A stretch of DNA of 64,000 bases from Callaeas wilsoni (GCA_013398955.1 VWPU01012176.1:1-64000), one strand, 5' to 3'. Positions 35,093-48,838 are shown, counted from the stretch's first letter. Program-made: numbers and translations. Notes: generated by a model not told the origin, from the sequence alone.

Positions 35093-36079
35093 CTTTAATG
35101 CTCTTTGGCTCCTGTGATAGCAGCCAGGAGGTTCATTCATGGTCAGAGTTCATCCAATTAGGGCCTTTCCAGGCACTTCAGTGTCGATCTATTAACCTTC
35201 ACAGTCAGTGGAAGGACTCAGCATCTCACAGTTTTTACTAGAAGTGGATTGGATTCTTGCTGAGATAAACTGCTTTTTCTGAGTGGCTGCAGTAGAGTTG
35301 GGGGAAGCAGTAGTGAGGAATTCTCAGAGTGGTGCGCGGTGAAATGCGTTAAAGAGTGTGTGCAATGTAAGAGCTCTTGTCTCTCATGAGGAGATATGGG
35401 AGGTGAGCGTTCCCACATCCGTACAACATGCGTTGTCTGAAAATTGATTCAGCATACTGGACTTGGTGTTTTCTCCTTCACTGTAGCACTACTAGTCAAG
35501 GCATGTATTTTTTGGATCATTATAAAGCTGCCTGGTGGGATAACATTGGAGAGGGAGAAACCCATGCGTGCAAACTAGCTTTGTAACAGTGTGAGTGTTT
35601 ATGGCAAGATTGCATTACTTACTTTCTAGCTATGAAACTGCTGTGAGCATCATACTATACCTAAGCTGTAACATATAGTTTAAAGTCACTACTGGTCATT
35701 ATCTGATAGTTAATGCCTGAGGAAATGATATATTATTGCTATTATAAATTGTTTCTTCACTGGTTTTGGTTTCCCTTTTTACTGAATAGCTGCTGACAAC
35801 ACCCCAAGCCCCTTCAAGCTGGATTACAGTGGTTGAGACAGAGAATCATTTTATGGCTTTGTTGTATATATGTATGTTTTAGGAGAATGCATGTAGACCT
35901 ACTACATTATTTATGTGGGTATTGCAAAAAAGTTCAAGGATAATAGGAAATTCTGCATTATGCTACAACTTTTACTACTGATGCACTTTCTGGAAATAAC
36001 TTGAGATAGTTAAACTAATCTGAATTTTTTTTTGAACATTCAAGTATTTGTGATTCTCAGTGATAGTCATATCATATAA

Positions 36080-36475
36080 TTGGGGTTGTTCAGCCTGGAG
36101 AAGAGATATTCTGGGGACACCTTATAGCAGCCTCCCAGTACCTAAAAGGATGCTATAAGAAATCTGCAGAGGGACTTCTTACAAGAGCATGTAGTGATGG
36201 GACAAGGGGTGATGGCTTTGAACACAAAGAGAATAGGTTTGGAATAGATGTTAGGAAGAAATTCTTTACTGTGAGTGTGGTGAGGCACTGGAACTCAGGC
36301 TGCCCGGAGAAGCTGTTGGTGCACCATTCCTTAGCAGTGTTCAAGGCCAGGTTGGATGAGGCTTTGAACAACCTGGTCTAGTGGAAGGTGTCCCTGCCTA
36401 TGGCAAGGAGTTAGACCTAGATGATCTGTAAGGTCCCTCTCAACCCAAACCATTCCATCCTTCTATGATATGAAA
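36080..36475 (+). mobile_element. CR1 LINE 3' portion, sense orientation
   Basis: A 5'-truncated CR1 copy in the same orientation as the host gene. It opens TTGGGGTTGTTCAGCCTGGA and runs through the degraded end of ORF2, with several frame breaks. The 3' UTR has CTAGATGATCTGTAAGGTCC, AACCCAAACCATTCCATCC and a final TTCTATGAT, the CR1 terminal motif. This length class is the commonest form of CR1 in bird introns. Confidence 0.92.
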
Positions 36476-38276
36476 TATGCATAGTATCAAAAGATCTATA
36501 TAAAAATAAAGCATTTAAAACCTGCTATTGAATATTTGTATTTCTATTACTCTTTTTCCTTAGGTATTGTACATTTACTTTTACCAGATTTTCAAAATTT
36601 GGTTCTGGAAGTTACTTATCTCTGTTGTACAGTTTTGAAACTGCAAGCAATATCATGTGTTGAAATGTGGCTGTTTATTATATATTCTGATTTTCTATGT
36701 GAAAGGATTACTCACAAGAAAGAGATAAGGAAAAAATGGAAGAACATAATGATTTGCTTCCAGATGTGAATACTTTTTCCCCTCAAGGTGTATATGTGAA
36801 TGACAGATACTCAACTGAACAGTGGATAAAAGATCTTAATATTAAAAACAAAATAGGACAGGAAATATACCTTAGAAGTATAGTCTCTTGGAGACTCACC
36901 CTTGCTTTCATTTGCCCCCCTGAATTAATATTTTAACTTAATAAGATCTGCAAGAGTTGTGTAGTGATTTTCATTTGTCTTCATGTACTGCAGTGCTACT
37001 GTATAGAAAGCTATATTAATGTTTATAACAGGCAATTTTGTCAAGAACTACTATATAATCTAAATCTGCATTAATTATTGTCCTTGTTAAAAGTGTAGCA
37101 GTAAACCATCGTAGATAGATCTCTGTTTGTTTATATATCTGTTAGACAACTGGTAGCTATGGCAAGGTTGCTCTGTGTGTGTATGAAATAAAAAAAAAAC
37201 AAAGTCCAAACGCATACTCAGCTTTATTATTAAGTAAAGAACAGTGGGAGACTTAGATGAACTACAGAATATAAAAAGCTTTGCTCCTTCCACAGAAGAA
37301 GAGCAGTTTCATGTTGTTTATCGGTATGGTCCAGCTATTGCATAATAGCCCCAGCTAGCCATAGTATACATAATTATGATATATCTCATAATCTCTATTA
37401 CCATAATACATTTTTCTTCCTCAAGAGAAATTAGATGCATAGTGTTTTGTGGCTCACGATTTTGCCATCTTAAAGAGATGCTTAATATTTGAGTGATGGT
37501 TGAATCACCTATTTTATACTTAAGTACATAATCCCAAGAAGGTTTAAATCAAAGTGTTAATTGGTAAGTGATACTGTAATTATGTGTATAATCATGGAAA
37601 TTTTGAATCCAGATTATTTACTTGCTCTCAGGAAATTAATCTACAGAGGTCATATATTAGATTGCTTGTTTATTAAGTGGAACCCCTGTAGTTACAAAGT
37701 ACTGATTGGCTATAAGCTGAATGAAGCATTCTTACAGCTGTATTCAGCAGGTGTCAACAGTTCAAATCTTTGAGTGCGTATTGATCCAGATTCAAACAGT
37801 TCATTAATCTAAGCACACATTATATAGATTTTTCAATGCAATTTTGAAAGAGTTGAAAAATTGTATTGAATGATGAGAGATGATACTCAAATTATGTTTT
37901 TATGGCAAATCTCCCTTGTGCTTGTGACATACTGAGATGAGGGTGGGTGCTAAAACTGACACTGTGTCTTGATTTTTATTTTCAGATGTACTTTTCTGTC
38001 TTGAGAGTAGCTTCAGTGGGTGAAGTAGTCTTTGCCTGCTGGCAGTGCAAACCATCTGTTTTTCTAGCATCAGTTTTGTCACATACAGCCCCTGCTTCCT
38101 TTTAATTTGCTTGGACAGAAATAGCTTTGGTACCACTAAAGAATCCAAGAGACATCCACATATTCCTTGTGTTATTTCTTCTCCTTGGTCATGATCCTGG
38201 AATCCTCTGGCAAAGCCATTCAGCACAGGTTTAAAAATGGAATGGCTCTAATGAAATCATCTAACACCTTGAACCT
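36476..38276. other. Intronic stretch, nothing recognised
   Basis: AT-rich; includes a short A-run near 37190. No gene or repeat family is seen. Confidence 0.55.
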
Positions 38277-38320
38277 GTAAAGCTAAAGCATGTGCTTAGG
38301 TGCTTTGTTGTTTCATGGGG
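38277..38320. mobile_element. Half-copy of the palindromic MITE seen at 9859-9969
   Basis: TGTAAAGCTAAAGCATGTGC, then TTAGGTGCTTTGTTG and CATGGGG, match one arm of the amniote palindromic repeat recognised at 9859. Only one arm is visible. Confidence 0.4.
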
Positions 38321-39879
38321 AAAAACGCCATGGAGATCATGCTAGGAGAAGCATCCAAAGGTATTTGGCTGGATTTTTCCCTCATCCACCCTGTTAGACC
38401 TGAGAATAGAAGTCAGCTTATCATTCAGATCCCTTGTCAAATGCTGTTTTCTCACATATGAGGTTAGTAAGAGAAAGAGTGTTCCGCTTTGTGATGAATT
38501 CGGACACAGTTTCAGCAGTTGGTGCATCTATAGGCTTTTAGTTTGGCAATTGTAAGATTTTACTCCCTTTCTCTTCTCTGCTAATTGCTAGTATCTTTGT
38601 TGATGTAGAGAACAAAGAAAAGAAAGAAAAAGAAGAGATGCTTCTGCTGTTACTAGTGAGAAAAAAAAGTCTGTTCAATTTTAAGGGAAGAAACTGCAAT
38701 ATATAGAAACAGATCAGGGTTTTCAGGAGTTATTATATTTTTTCGTTACTGTAATGATCGAGCTAAAGATATAGTTTCAGTCCTGCTGACCAATTTTGAT
38801 TAGATTGCTGTAATACCTAGTACCCTGTATTAGGATAGCAGGAATGCCTACTTAATCATTTACAAATGATAAGAGGTTTTTATTCTTTTATTTTTCTTAC
38901 TCCTTGTGGTTTCCAGTATTTTTTTTTTGGCAATATTATGGAAGTTATGATACCTCTCAGACACTTGTAATTCATATAATATGAATTGCAAAGCTGCAAA
39001 GAAGGTAACTATTGTGCAATAGAGTGTTATAGATCTGATGCAATAAAGATACTGTGCAAAATCTGACCCAATTATCTTGCAGTTTATGCTCCTTTTATAC
39101 TGGCAATGCTGTTGTTATTTCCTGGCACTAATAACTAACTTTATATTATGTTTAATTTCATAAAGTACAACTTGTATTGCACAGCTTGCATATGCTAATA
39201 AAAATGCAAAATTTTAATAAAGCCTATAAAATAATGGATAGGAATTTTTCAGAAGAGTTGACATGCCTGTCAAGATAATGCTGATAGAATTTCATGTGTC
39301 TGCAGTAGGACACAAAATTAATTACCAAAGAATCTGACATTGTTAGTCCTTTTTTCAGTTATATGATAGCTTCAGTGCTCTGGAAAAAAAAATCAAAGCA
39401 GAATTTAAAACTGTTCTCAGAATGGCAGGTTTTCATCTAGAAATGTTAATGTATGTTAAACTTTAATTAAAAAGACTGCATATCATATCTTAACCTTTTT
39501 TTAATATAGCATAATTAACTATGGTACAGATCCTATTCAAAGGTATATTATTTTATTGGAAGACTCTATTTTAATGTAAAGGATTTCTAGTTTTCAGCAA
39601 ATTATTGTCACCTTGTAATTTTGGAGAGCTGAGCATATACATAGTGGTGCAATACGCAGTCTTCCATAAAGTCCAAGGGTGTAATTTGGTCACAAAAATT
39701 GGTGACATTTCCAACATGAAATATAGATTGAGCACTTCATACAAATATAAAATACCAAGGTTACTTTGTGACCTTTGTGTTTTAAAAGATTTTTATCCAG
39801 ATATCACTACACTGTTGAAAGATGGGGGTCTGTAAATTGCTGAGTTCCAAGACCTGTTTTTCTATCAGGCTGCCTCTCC
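38321..39879. other. AT-rich intronic stretch, nothing recognised
   Basis: Holds a perfect 19-bp inverted repeat at 38969-38987 (AATTCATAT arms), probably due to composition. Confidence 0.55.
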
Positions 39880-40150
39880 TGCGCTGCTCCTGATTCTTGC
39901 GGATCCTTGCGTCTAGATAATGTCTCCTTCCTTTGTCTTTCACCCCGAACGTGAAGGCACGCAGGATGTCGCAGGGAGAAGTTTCTTGGAGCAGTGGTGA
40001 CGTGCTGGAGGAGAGGCGCTTGGTGGCCAGATGTGCCGTGGCCAGATGTGCCGTGTCCCCACGCAGCTGGCGAGTAGAGCCCGCCGAGGCACCGGGCACT
40101 AGGTGTCACTGTTCCTCCACGGTGAAACAGCCGCGCGTGCATTTTTTGGG
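39880..40150. promoter_or_regulatory. Small intronic CpG islet, candidate alternative promoter or enhancer
   Basis: By eye about 20 CpG dinucleotides fall within roughly 260 bp, while flanking kilobases have almost none. Within it are a TGACGTGC site at 39998 (CRE/UPRE-like), a duplicated 15-mer at 40023-40055 and a GCGCGTGCA near its right end. Immediately right, at 40153-40158, is GTGAGT, a strong donor-like sequence. An ATG at 39966 opens a + frame of 85 codons. That frame would reach this donor in phase 1, so it does not substitute for exon 1 as a coding exon. A non-coding alternative first exon, an enhancer or an old GC-rich insertion are all possible. Confidence 0.4.
40023..40055. repeat. 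15-bp tandem duplication (TGGCCAGATGTGCCG x2)
   Basis: Two exact copies of a 15-mer at 40024-40038 and 40039-40053, extended by one base on the left and two on the right. It lies inside the CpG islet. A 15-bp unit keeps any reading frame. Confidence 0.95.
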
Positions 40151-40158
40151 CTGTGAGT

Positions 40159-43100
40159 GTAAAGTAGCTGTAGGTGGCAAAGGCTTGTAAATTTGGTTTG
40201 TATAGCGCCACTTCAGATCATACAGTCATGAACTTTGAGACAAACAGCAGCTGGATTACAAAGCGTTTTCTCATGTCATTTAATCATTGAGTGTAGAGTT
40301 GAGAGGGAGGCACCATCAAGCCTTTTTTAGCTGGATTGATGTGAGCCAGCTGTGGTCTGCTGTTTTGGAGCTACTGAAGCCTTAACACAGAGGAGAGGAG
40401 GCAAGTTGCTCATCTCTGTTTTATCAGCAAAGGGATGCCTTTATTTGTGGCTGCTCACTGGAAGAACTGGATGAGAACTTTACCAGAACTTCATAGATGA
40501 AGATTGGTTAGGTAGTGCATGCTGTAGTTTCTCTCTTCACTCACTGAAGCTTGCTCTCTTTATTGCCAAAGGTGAGCAGAAAAGGGGAAAACACAAGGCC
40601 AACACCTGCAATATGCTTTTATGCCTGCATTTAGACCAGAATTTATTTGAGAAGTACCAGTGACAAAAGTGAATACAGAAGTTGGACATTGGTGCTGCAT
40701 ATATTAAATTAAAAGCTTAAAAATAGCTTCAGTAACCTAAAAAAACTGTGTTGGTGTGGATGTTGCTCCATCTGTATATGTAGAAGGTGTTTTCTTCAGG
40801 TCTGCCCTTCCTTCCATAAGGAGAGTTTTTTGACCAGGAAATTTTTCATTCTTGAAATAAATATGTAGCTCTTAACATCCAGTAGCTGAAGTTAGAAAAC
40901 TGTAACTACTTGTGCTGTATTTTTACATTTCAGTTTATCATCAAACCTGATTACTTCGTCATATAGCAACTCCTGTGTCAGCAGACATCTTTAAATGAAA
41001 GTAGAATGTTTTTCTGAAAGGTACCCTGCAAGTAGCCTAGGAGGTTCAGGCTTTGTGCAGTAGTTACTAGGTCAATTTTTGTGGACTGTCTGTTATGTGA
41101 GACCTAAAGCTTTGTATTGGAATCTTGACTTCACCTCCACATAATCTTAGGTGGTGTGCTGGTGTGTGACCTCTCTACTTTTCCTGTGCTTCTGAGTAGA
41201 AAATCTCAGGCAGTATCCTCATAGAGTGGAAAAGACTGAAAATCTGATGTGGCTAAAACTTCATTCATATTTGTAGTGTTTGTCTTCAGAAAAGTAATGC
41301 TTTCTAAATAGAGCTGTGTTTCTTATTTATTGTCTCAATGAGTAGTGTAGAATAGCTTCTTCAATTACAAGAATATTTTTTATTTTTGAATTTAGCAAAT
41401 AAACCTTGGGCTTGTTCTTTTTAATGTTTTGTCCCAGTTAGTAAGGTGGCTGAGCAAACAGGTCCATTCAGCCTATTTTGGGATTGCATAGAGGTAACTG
41501 ATTTGATTTAGAAATCAGTTCTGGCGATGACCTAAAAGGTACGACAAATTGAATTCTCTTGGCTAGGTAAGCTTTTCAGAGCTGAGGAGCAAAAAGCATA
41601 TTATCATTAATGTCACAGGACTGGATATTCACAGGATTGTGGTAATCATGCTCTTTGTGTGTAGAGGTGCATCTTCAAGCAGTAAGGATGTAGGTTGACA
41701 AAAGTTAGTTAACTAAAAGTGCAGGATAGGCAGCTCAGCAGGTCTCTATTTGATAGCTAATGGATTGCTACCAGGATCCCAGGGCAAACTCGAAGGGGGG
41801 GCTGCATTTCCCCTGGACATATTTGGAAATAAAAGTATTATGTTGTATCCAATTAAATCAGGCTGACATATTCTCTCTTAATTAAGCCTTAGTATCTAAG
41901 GTCTTACTAAGTTACAAATTTTATAGACACTATCCATAACCACTGAATTTTGGCCCACTGGATATTGGGTTGGCCTATCCTGCATGGGGCTAAAATCCTG
42001 TTAGAGGAAGAATGGATGTGACATGGAAATGAAATGCTGCAATAACTGAAGCTGGAAATTAGTTAGGCTGCCTTTCAGAGAATGTACAGAGAAACAACTT
42101 CCGTGGTACGGATGCAGTTTAAACTCAAAGGTGATTGTGGTGTGGTCACCCAGGTCACTGTGGCAAAGCCAGCTGCCGTCCTGTGCGATAGGCGGATGCT
42201 CATTCTGGGAGCCGCACTACTGCGATCTTCACGTGGCTGATCAGGATCCATAAGATGCCTATCATCAGAAACATCAAAACCGGCCTCATCAGTCTTGCCC
42301 AGCCTTGTTTCCTTCCACAGCCAGGGGTGTTGGTTGCTCAGTGGCCCTTGCGCGGCACAGAGCCCTGTACCACCAGAGTCACAGATGAGACGCTTACAGT
42401 CCTATAACTTGGAAGCTACAGATAAGCTGCACGGTCATGCTTTATCTGGAAAGGGCATCACCTATATCCTTTTGCAGGAGGTTACAGTTTAGTGACCTGA
42501 TTCTCTGTCTCAACCCACCATAGTGACTGTAGGTTTGGGGCAATATTGTAAGCAAACAATGAATTTTGTATGCCTTGGACCTTGGACCTCAGTTTTGGGG
42601 CCCCAACTTCCAGGCCTAGTGAAGAGCAGACTTCAAGTTAGTAGGTCAGAGGTGTTAAAATTTTCTGCTCTGTTTGTAAGTAGACAAGCTTTGTTGCAGG
42701 TATTTTAAGTAGTGTATATCAGGGTAGGGTAGTTAAAGGAGCATGGATCCTGTAAAAGATTTTCATTTGGGGATGAACTTTGAAAAAGTAGAAAAGGAAC
42801 ATCCGGATTCCTCCAGCCTATTGTGGATCCTTTGGAATCTGCAAATTCTGGGTTCAGAATCTCTCACTTCTTCCACATGGGCACGTCCTGCTCCCTCTTT
42901 CGTGACTGACCTGACTTTAGGTGTGACGCATGGCACTTCCTCTCTTGCACAGAGGGTTTTGTCCCTATTCAGGGACCTACTGGTCAGAAGGAAAGAGGAG
43001 CGTAATGTTACAAGCATAGGGAATAAAATACTGCTGCTACTTCTGTGTTGCAAGAGTGGCTAGGAACCACCGAGTTTGAGATAACAATCCAGGGACCAAC

Positions 43101-45309
43101 TTCACTCAAAAACTTGCATTTTAGTTAACATTTATTTAAATAGTGAAACTCTTTAATTGTTAAATTAGCATTAAAGCAGGCTGGAAACTTGTTTACAGTC
43201 TCTGGAAAGCAGCCATACATCATCAGTGTCATAAATTAGGTCCTTTTTTACCAAGATATTGGCTGCCAGCTGAAAGGTTAGAAATAACTTATTTTATTTT
43301 CAAATGCAATTTGCAGTTTATTTACAGAGAGAAATGAACAAAATGGATGCAGCTGTTTTTTAGATTAACCCCACGGAGTTGTCAGGCGTGGAGTTCCCAG
43401 GGAAGTGTAGTGTGTTCAGTATTATCCCTACGGAACAGGAAAGCTTGCCTCTTTGTGGCATCTGAGAGTTAAGGGGTGGAGGGACGTGTGCCTGTATTGG
43501 CAGAGAGCCCAGGCTGTCATAATGACAAACCCCCAGAAGAAAGCAATGGAATAACTCTCAGGATATTAATTCAACAGAAGAGTGATGTGTTTAGGTGATG
43601 CAAACAGAGTTTCATGATGTAAGAAAAGGAGGGGCACGGTTTTTAAAGACTTCTAGTGCTAATTAGCAACATCCAATTCCATTCCTCTGGTTAAGGTGTA
43701 CTATCTCACTTCAATCTTTGAGGAAATTCCATCTTTTGAAGAAAAAGCACTTTCTGTTTTGGAAACTTTTGTGCCTCATGAAAGTGCCAAAGATGTGAAT
43801 ATCTGAGGAAGTCCCATGAATTGGAGAGGTTATTTAGCATTTTTTCAATATATTTTGTGTTTAGCTTTTTTCAGTGCAGTTTGTACGTTTCTGCGAGTCA
43901 GTTTGTCAGGGAAAACTGTAACATAGGAGAGTAAATCTTGAATTAATAGATCCAGTGGCTTAGCATTCGTGTCAGGTTACCTAAAGTTATTTTAAAATGA
44001 TATATAAAATCATTTTTAAAAACAGTGAGCCCCCTAGGTTGTTTAATTTTCAAATCCATCACTCAAGCTGAGATGGTTTACAGTGCATGTGACATAGTAG
44101 AAGAAGGATTACTGTACGTGTGAAGCATAAGGACAAAGATTACTGAGGAAACACTGGAGTCAGATGTAGCTGAGAATCATTGTTTTGTGCATATGAGGTT
44201 TTATTTATTTACAGTATAACTTCCTTTGATTTGACAATGAGACTGGGTCCTACACCCAGCACGCAAGTTAAGGCTGAAATATGATCTGCAAGGCATAGAT
44301 GCATGTTGTGGTTTTGTTTGGTGGTCACACAGCTGCATCATTAGTGGCATTTTATGTGTAGAACTGCAGCAGGTGCTTACTTTGTAAAATAGTTTCCTCT
44401 GGCATGTGCCTTCTAAATGTTCAAAGAAAACTCGTGCAATATCTGCTATCCTGATGTTTTGTGACCTGGGAACAGAGCTTATGCTATAAGAACGGCAAGC
44501 AGAAACTGGAGCCTTGCAGTGAGAATGTGCAGGTCAAGTCCAGTTGCATGAATGATTGTTGAATTTTTTTTATAAGGTCACTAACTGCTGCAGATTTTTA
44601 AATGGAAAATACAAAATCATACAGTAACTCCTGAAAAAATTTCCCTTCATGTTAGTGGCGTATTCCTTGTGCTCAGGAAATCAATGCTGGTGATGTAATG
44701 GGAGTTTCTACATCATAGTGGTATGTCATTCACACGAAGAGAGCATCGTGGGAGCTGGTGAGATTGATGTCCTCTCTAAGAATAGCACTGATTATAGAAC
44801 AGATTTTCCCATATACAGAGCCATTTTTAATTCACTGCCTACTGCAGCTGCCAGCCTGCGGAGATAATTCCTTCTAGCAGAATAGCTCTAGATTATTATA
44901 GGGAAATCAAATTTGCATAAAAGCATTTTATCTCTCCCCCTTTTTTCATGTCAAAGTTACCAAACATTCACTGCCGGTTACTTCTTTGCATGTAGGAAGA
45001 ACTTTGTTAGAATTACATCTGAAGTAAATTTCGTTAAGATCTTTCTGACTCTGTTGTTTTATGTATTTTAGAATGAATACTAAGCAGATACAAATAAGTA
45101 TTGTAAGAGAACAAGCAAGCTTTTTAAAACAGAAAACTGAAAATGAAGAGCTGGTTTGCACACCTTGAGGAGCCCCCATAGCCCCATACACATCTACTTA
45201 ATTACATGATCCCTGTGACCTCGGCAGGTCTTGTAGGATGGGTCCATATGGTTTGAAAGTGTAATGTAGCCAGCCAGTGTTTAGAGAGCTGTGCAAATCT
45301 GAGTGGGTA
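40159..45309. other. Intronic stretch, nothing recognised
   Basis: Mostly AT-rich with short chance open frames. A mildly CpG-bearing patch at about 42100-42400 has no visible structure. Confidence 0.5.
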
Positions 45310-45415
45310 TTGTGATATACTGATGGGGAAACTGAGGCACAGATAAGTTAATTAACTTGCTTAGGGTTACAAACGGAGAGCAGAGTAGACTTACAGTCTC
45401 CTGAACTGAACATGG
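45310..45415 (-). mobile_element. MIR (CORE-SINE) fragment, antisense
   Basis: The + strand reads GATGGGGAAACTGAGGCACA, then an AAGTTAATTAACTTGC block and AGGGTTAC. This is the reverse complement of the conserved MIR core. MIR and related CORE-SINEs predate the split of mammals and sauropsids, so a diverged relic in a bird intron is expected. The tRNA-derived head is not recognisable. Confidence 0.72.
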
Positions 45416-48150
45416 TTACCCATGTGGTTGGACTCTTCCCCACATTGTTCTGTTCTTTAGCACTCATTCAAACAGTTTTTTGAGGTTCAACAGCAAGAGC
45501 AAGTTTTTTTGATTTTTGGCTGATGTTTTTAATATATATACCTAAACATAAGCTAAGTGCAATACTGAGTATCTTAGAATCTGTATATAAGCTGCTTTTT
45601 TAAAGGTCCGGGGAAATATTGTAGTGTGGTCTTAGGGTGGAGAATGACATTTTCTTCCAATTTTGAAATCTAGGTTTGAAATTCTGCTTGATTTGTCTTT
45701 GCTTTAGCCTTGCTCCCAGGTCAATGGACTACCACTTAAAAGTATTAATGTCATGTGTCTCCTCTGTTAAAATCTCTAGAATGACTTGTAGAGTTCTAAA
45801 ACTGTACTGCACAAGCTAGATATTTGAAGAAATCATCAAGACATCATTCAGTTGCCTGAACTGAGATAGCTAAAGCCTCTCTACTCGCTAGCCCAGAAAG
45901 GTGCAGGCATCCCAAATATAGCGTGTTTGGTCCAGGTTTGTGGAGATGCTCTCAGATAAATGCTTTTGCATAGGCAACTGAGCTGAGGTCCCAGACTGAC
46001 TCCAGAGCTAAAAAAGCAGGGTAAGCAGCAAGAATGGGGCCTGGCACACTGACCATGAAAGCAAGATGGTGGCTCATACCTGGGTGAAAGCAGTCAGAAG
46101 ACCATTCAGTGGATTAGCCTAGTTTCAGATTCAGAATTTGCTGCTTTATTCCTTTGAAAACTCTTTGAAGAGAAATGGTAGGTATGAGTAGGCAGTTAGA
46201 CCCACACCACAAGTGTGAATGTCTTGGTATGACAAAGCTGAGAGGCTGTGTGGGAATTGATTTCTGTGTTTTGCATTGTTGAGTCTGATCCTTAGGTGGG
46301 GTGTAGGCATCTGGAGCTTCAGCTGATCTGTCCCAGTGGGACCTCCTACAGTTAAAAGCAGATGAAGTACTGAACGCTCTGGGAAGGTCCACTGTAGTCT
46401 TCTAGCACATGCTTTGTAGGATGTCTCAGTGGTTTTGGCTGGAGGGGCCAGGAGTGAAATGAATATTTATATTGATGGTTATGAGATCATGAAATATTAT
46501 ACACAAACAATTAATTGGTGACCTTGATGCCTCTTCTGGCTTCATTGATTTCAGTAGATGGGGCTTGTAGAGGTCTTGGCCACTCTGTGCATCATCAGGA
46601 GTCGAAATTATGGATTCCCTTAACAGTGTGCAGAGTTATATTTTTCCCAGGAACTGAGATAGCCTGCTTAAGTACTGTGCTCCCTCTGCTATCAGGTACT
46701 AATGCAGAGTTTATGGTTGTAACAGGCGAAATGACTTTGGAGGATTGTGCTGTAACCTGATAGTTTTTCCCCTACCCTCAGTGTTATAACATGATTTGGT
46801 CTTGCCTGTGGATGGAAGTAAATCATATTTTACCCTCACTGCTAAATTGTATTATGGCCCTGACCTTTATAGGTGAGACAAAACTGCATTATAATGTAGT
46901 TATAGGACTGCTGTGTTATACAGGGGAAACGTGGTTATCTGAGGGTCTCATGGGAGTGTCCTAAACCAGAAGACAATTAGGAGTTTGGATAACCAGGAAT
47001 TTCAGTCTCACAGATGCATTAAGCTAAATCAAAGCTTCACTGTTGAAGCTGGGGGACAAATGTGAACCTAGTAAATATGCATTAAAATGTAACATAATAT
47101 TCAATGTGATGGAGTGGAGCAGGCCCTCAGCTCAGCTGCTGTGAGTTGTCATGGCACTGTAGTCAATCTATGACAACTAACACCATCTGGGATCTTCCTG
47201 TCTTCCCAGATTGGCCCACCAGTGTGTTTTTCCTAGTATGATTCTTTCTGAAAATAGAAAAATTAGAAAAGTCAAGCCAACAGGCAGTATAAGGTCCTGT
47301 TAGACAGAAAAGTGGAGGTAAAAAAAGTCATGCTCACAACAGCCGGACTGGGTATGTGATTGTAGGATGTTAGGTGAAATGCTGATTGTGTATGCTGGAG
47401 TTTCAAGCAATGCAGTAGAGAACCCCACTGAGAAGAAGAATATGCTAGAAAGTACATACCACTGCAGATTTCCTGGAGATCATAGCTGATACATGGTCCT
47501 TCCTTCAGAATGACCTGTTTTATTGATTCTGTGTGAAAGGCTGGCCACAGGTGCCTTGCAGAGACCACAGTGGCTGTACTCACTGCCTGTGTGTAGGAGC
47601 AGACACTGATCTGAGCAGCCTTAGGGACCCCCTGTCACAAGAATCAGTTGGTGGAAGCCAGTGTGGGGCCAGAACTGGGAACACAGATCTGTTCTACCCC
47701 ACTTCTCTGATTTTCTCCCAGGAGTCTGAGTGAGACCTTCAAATCTAGGTGTGTACCTCCAGACCCTGCTAGTTCACAGCTAGAGACTGGTTTACCTTGA
47801 GTGTTGCTTGCACCTTGTATCTAAGGGTGAGCCTTCAGTTTATATGATACAGAGCTGTGTGAAGCACTCTGCAGGATGTTGTGATGATTGCTTGCCTAAT
47901 GTATTCACGTTGCTAAATGAAGTCTAAAATTAATTGGAATTCTCACAGCATCTTCAGGGATAAGGGTTTAACAGTGTGCAGACCTTAAACTGTTTGCACA
48001 GTTGTGCCTTACAAAAAGGATGTGTAATGTTAGCAAATACCTTTGTGTTCCCTTTTACAGAGCAGCTTCTGCTTTCCTGCAGCAGAAGCCTGACAATGGG
48101 GACTGCCATCCTTCAGTCTTACAGACTGCACTTCACTGCATCTTTATGAA

Positions 48151-48235
48151 AGTGTGTGTGTGTATGTTGCTCTGTGTGTGTATATATAGAGAGAGAATGG
48201 TTTTTTGTGTGTATATATAGAGTACTATATAGTAC
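48151..48235. repeat. GT/TA/GA compound microsatellite with duplicated 16-mer
   Basis: GT runs pass into TA and GA units. The 16-mer GTGTGTATATATAGAG occurs at 48176-48191 and again at 48207-48222. The block ends in the palindrome GTACTATATAGTAC. Confidence 0.9.
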
Positions 48236-48838
48236 AGTTGCATTTCAGATTTTTGTTTAGAAAGTAATTCCTTATGCCAAGGAATTCTCTGGCTGAACCC
48301 CCACCACCATGACCATTTCCAGCTCTGATGGGTTTCCCATTCACTGGAGCTCAGTATACAAGTGGATGAAAAGGTGATTTCACAGGCCCACAAGGAAAGT
48401 GTATTTCATTTTTAGTGTATGCTAAGGATTGGGCATCGGTATTCAGTTCTGGCTTTCTCCTTCATAATAAAGAAGGATGGAGGCATTTTGCTAACACTGA
48501 AGTTTAGTTTCTGCAGAACCTTGGTAGTGTATGAGATGATGGAGCGTCAGATTCTTGGGCAGTATTTTTTGTTGATGTGAATGAGGCTACCCTGAGTTTA
48601 CAGAGGATCTAGCTGTGTAAATCCTTCAAACTTACAATTTGCTACATCAAGTGATTTCCACTGCTTCATCTCATAAGTCATAAGAAATACTGCTATGATT
48701 TTTTTTTCTTGTAACATTTGAAGCCCCGAATACAAACTCATCTTTCACTCTGACACTATACCAGGCAGGTCACCATGTGATTGAAATGTAAAATAATATC
48801 ATGTAATCAAAATAAATTTCTTGTGAACCAGTCAGCTA

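Noticed and set aside
38969..38987. Perfect inverted repeat AATTCATAT-A-ATATGAATT
   Set aside because: Short and entirely AT-rich apart from one C and one G; palindromes of this size are expected by chance here.
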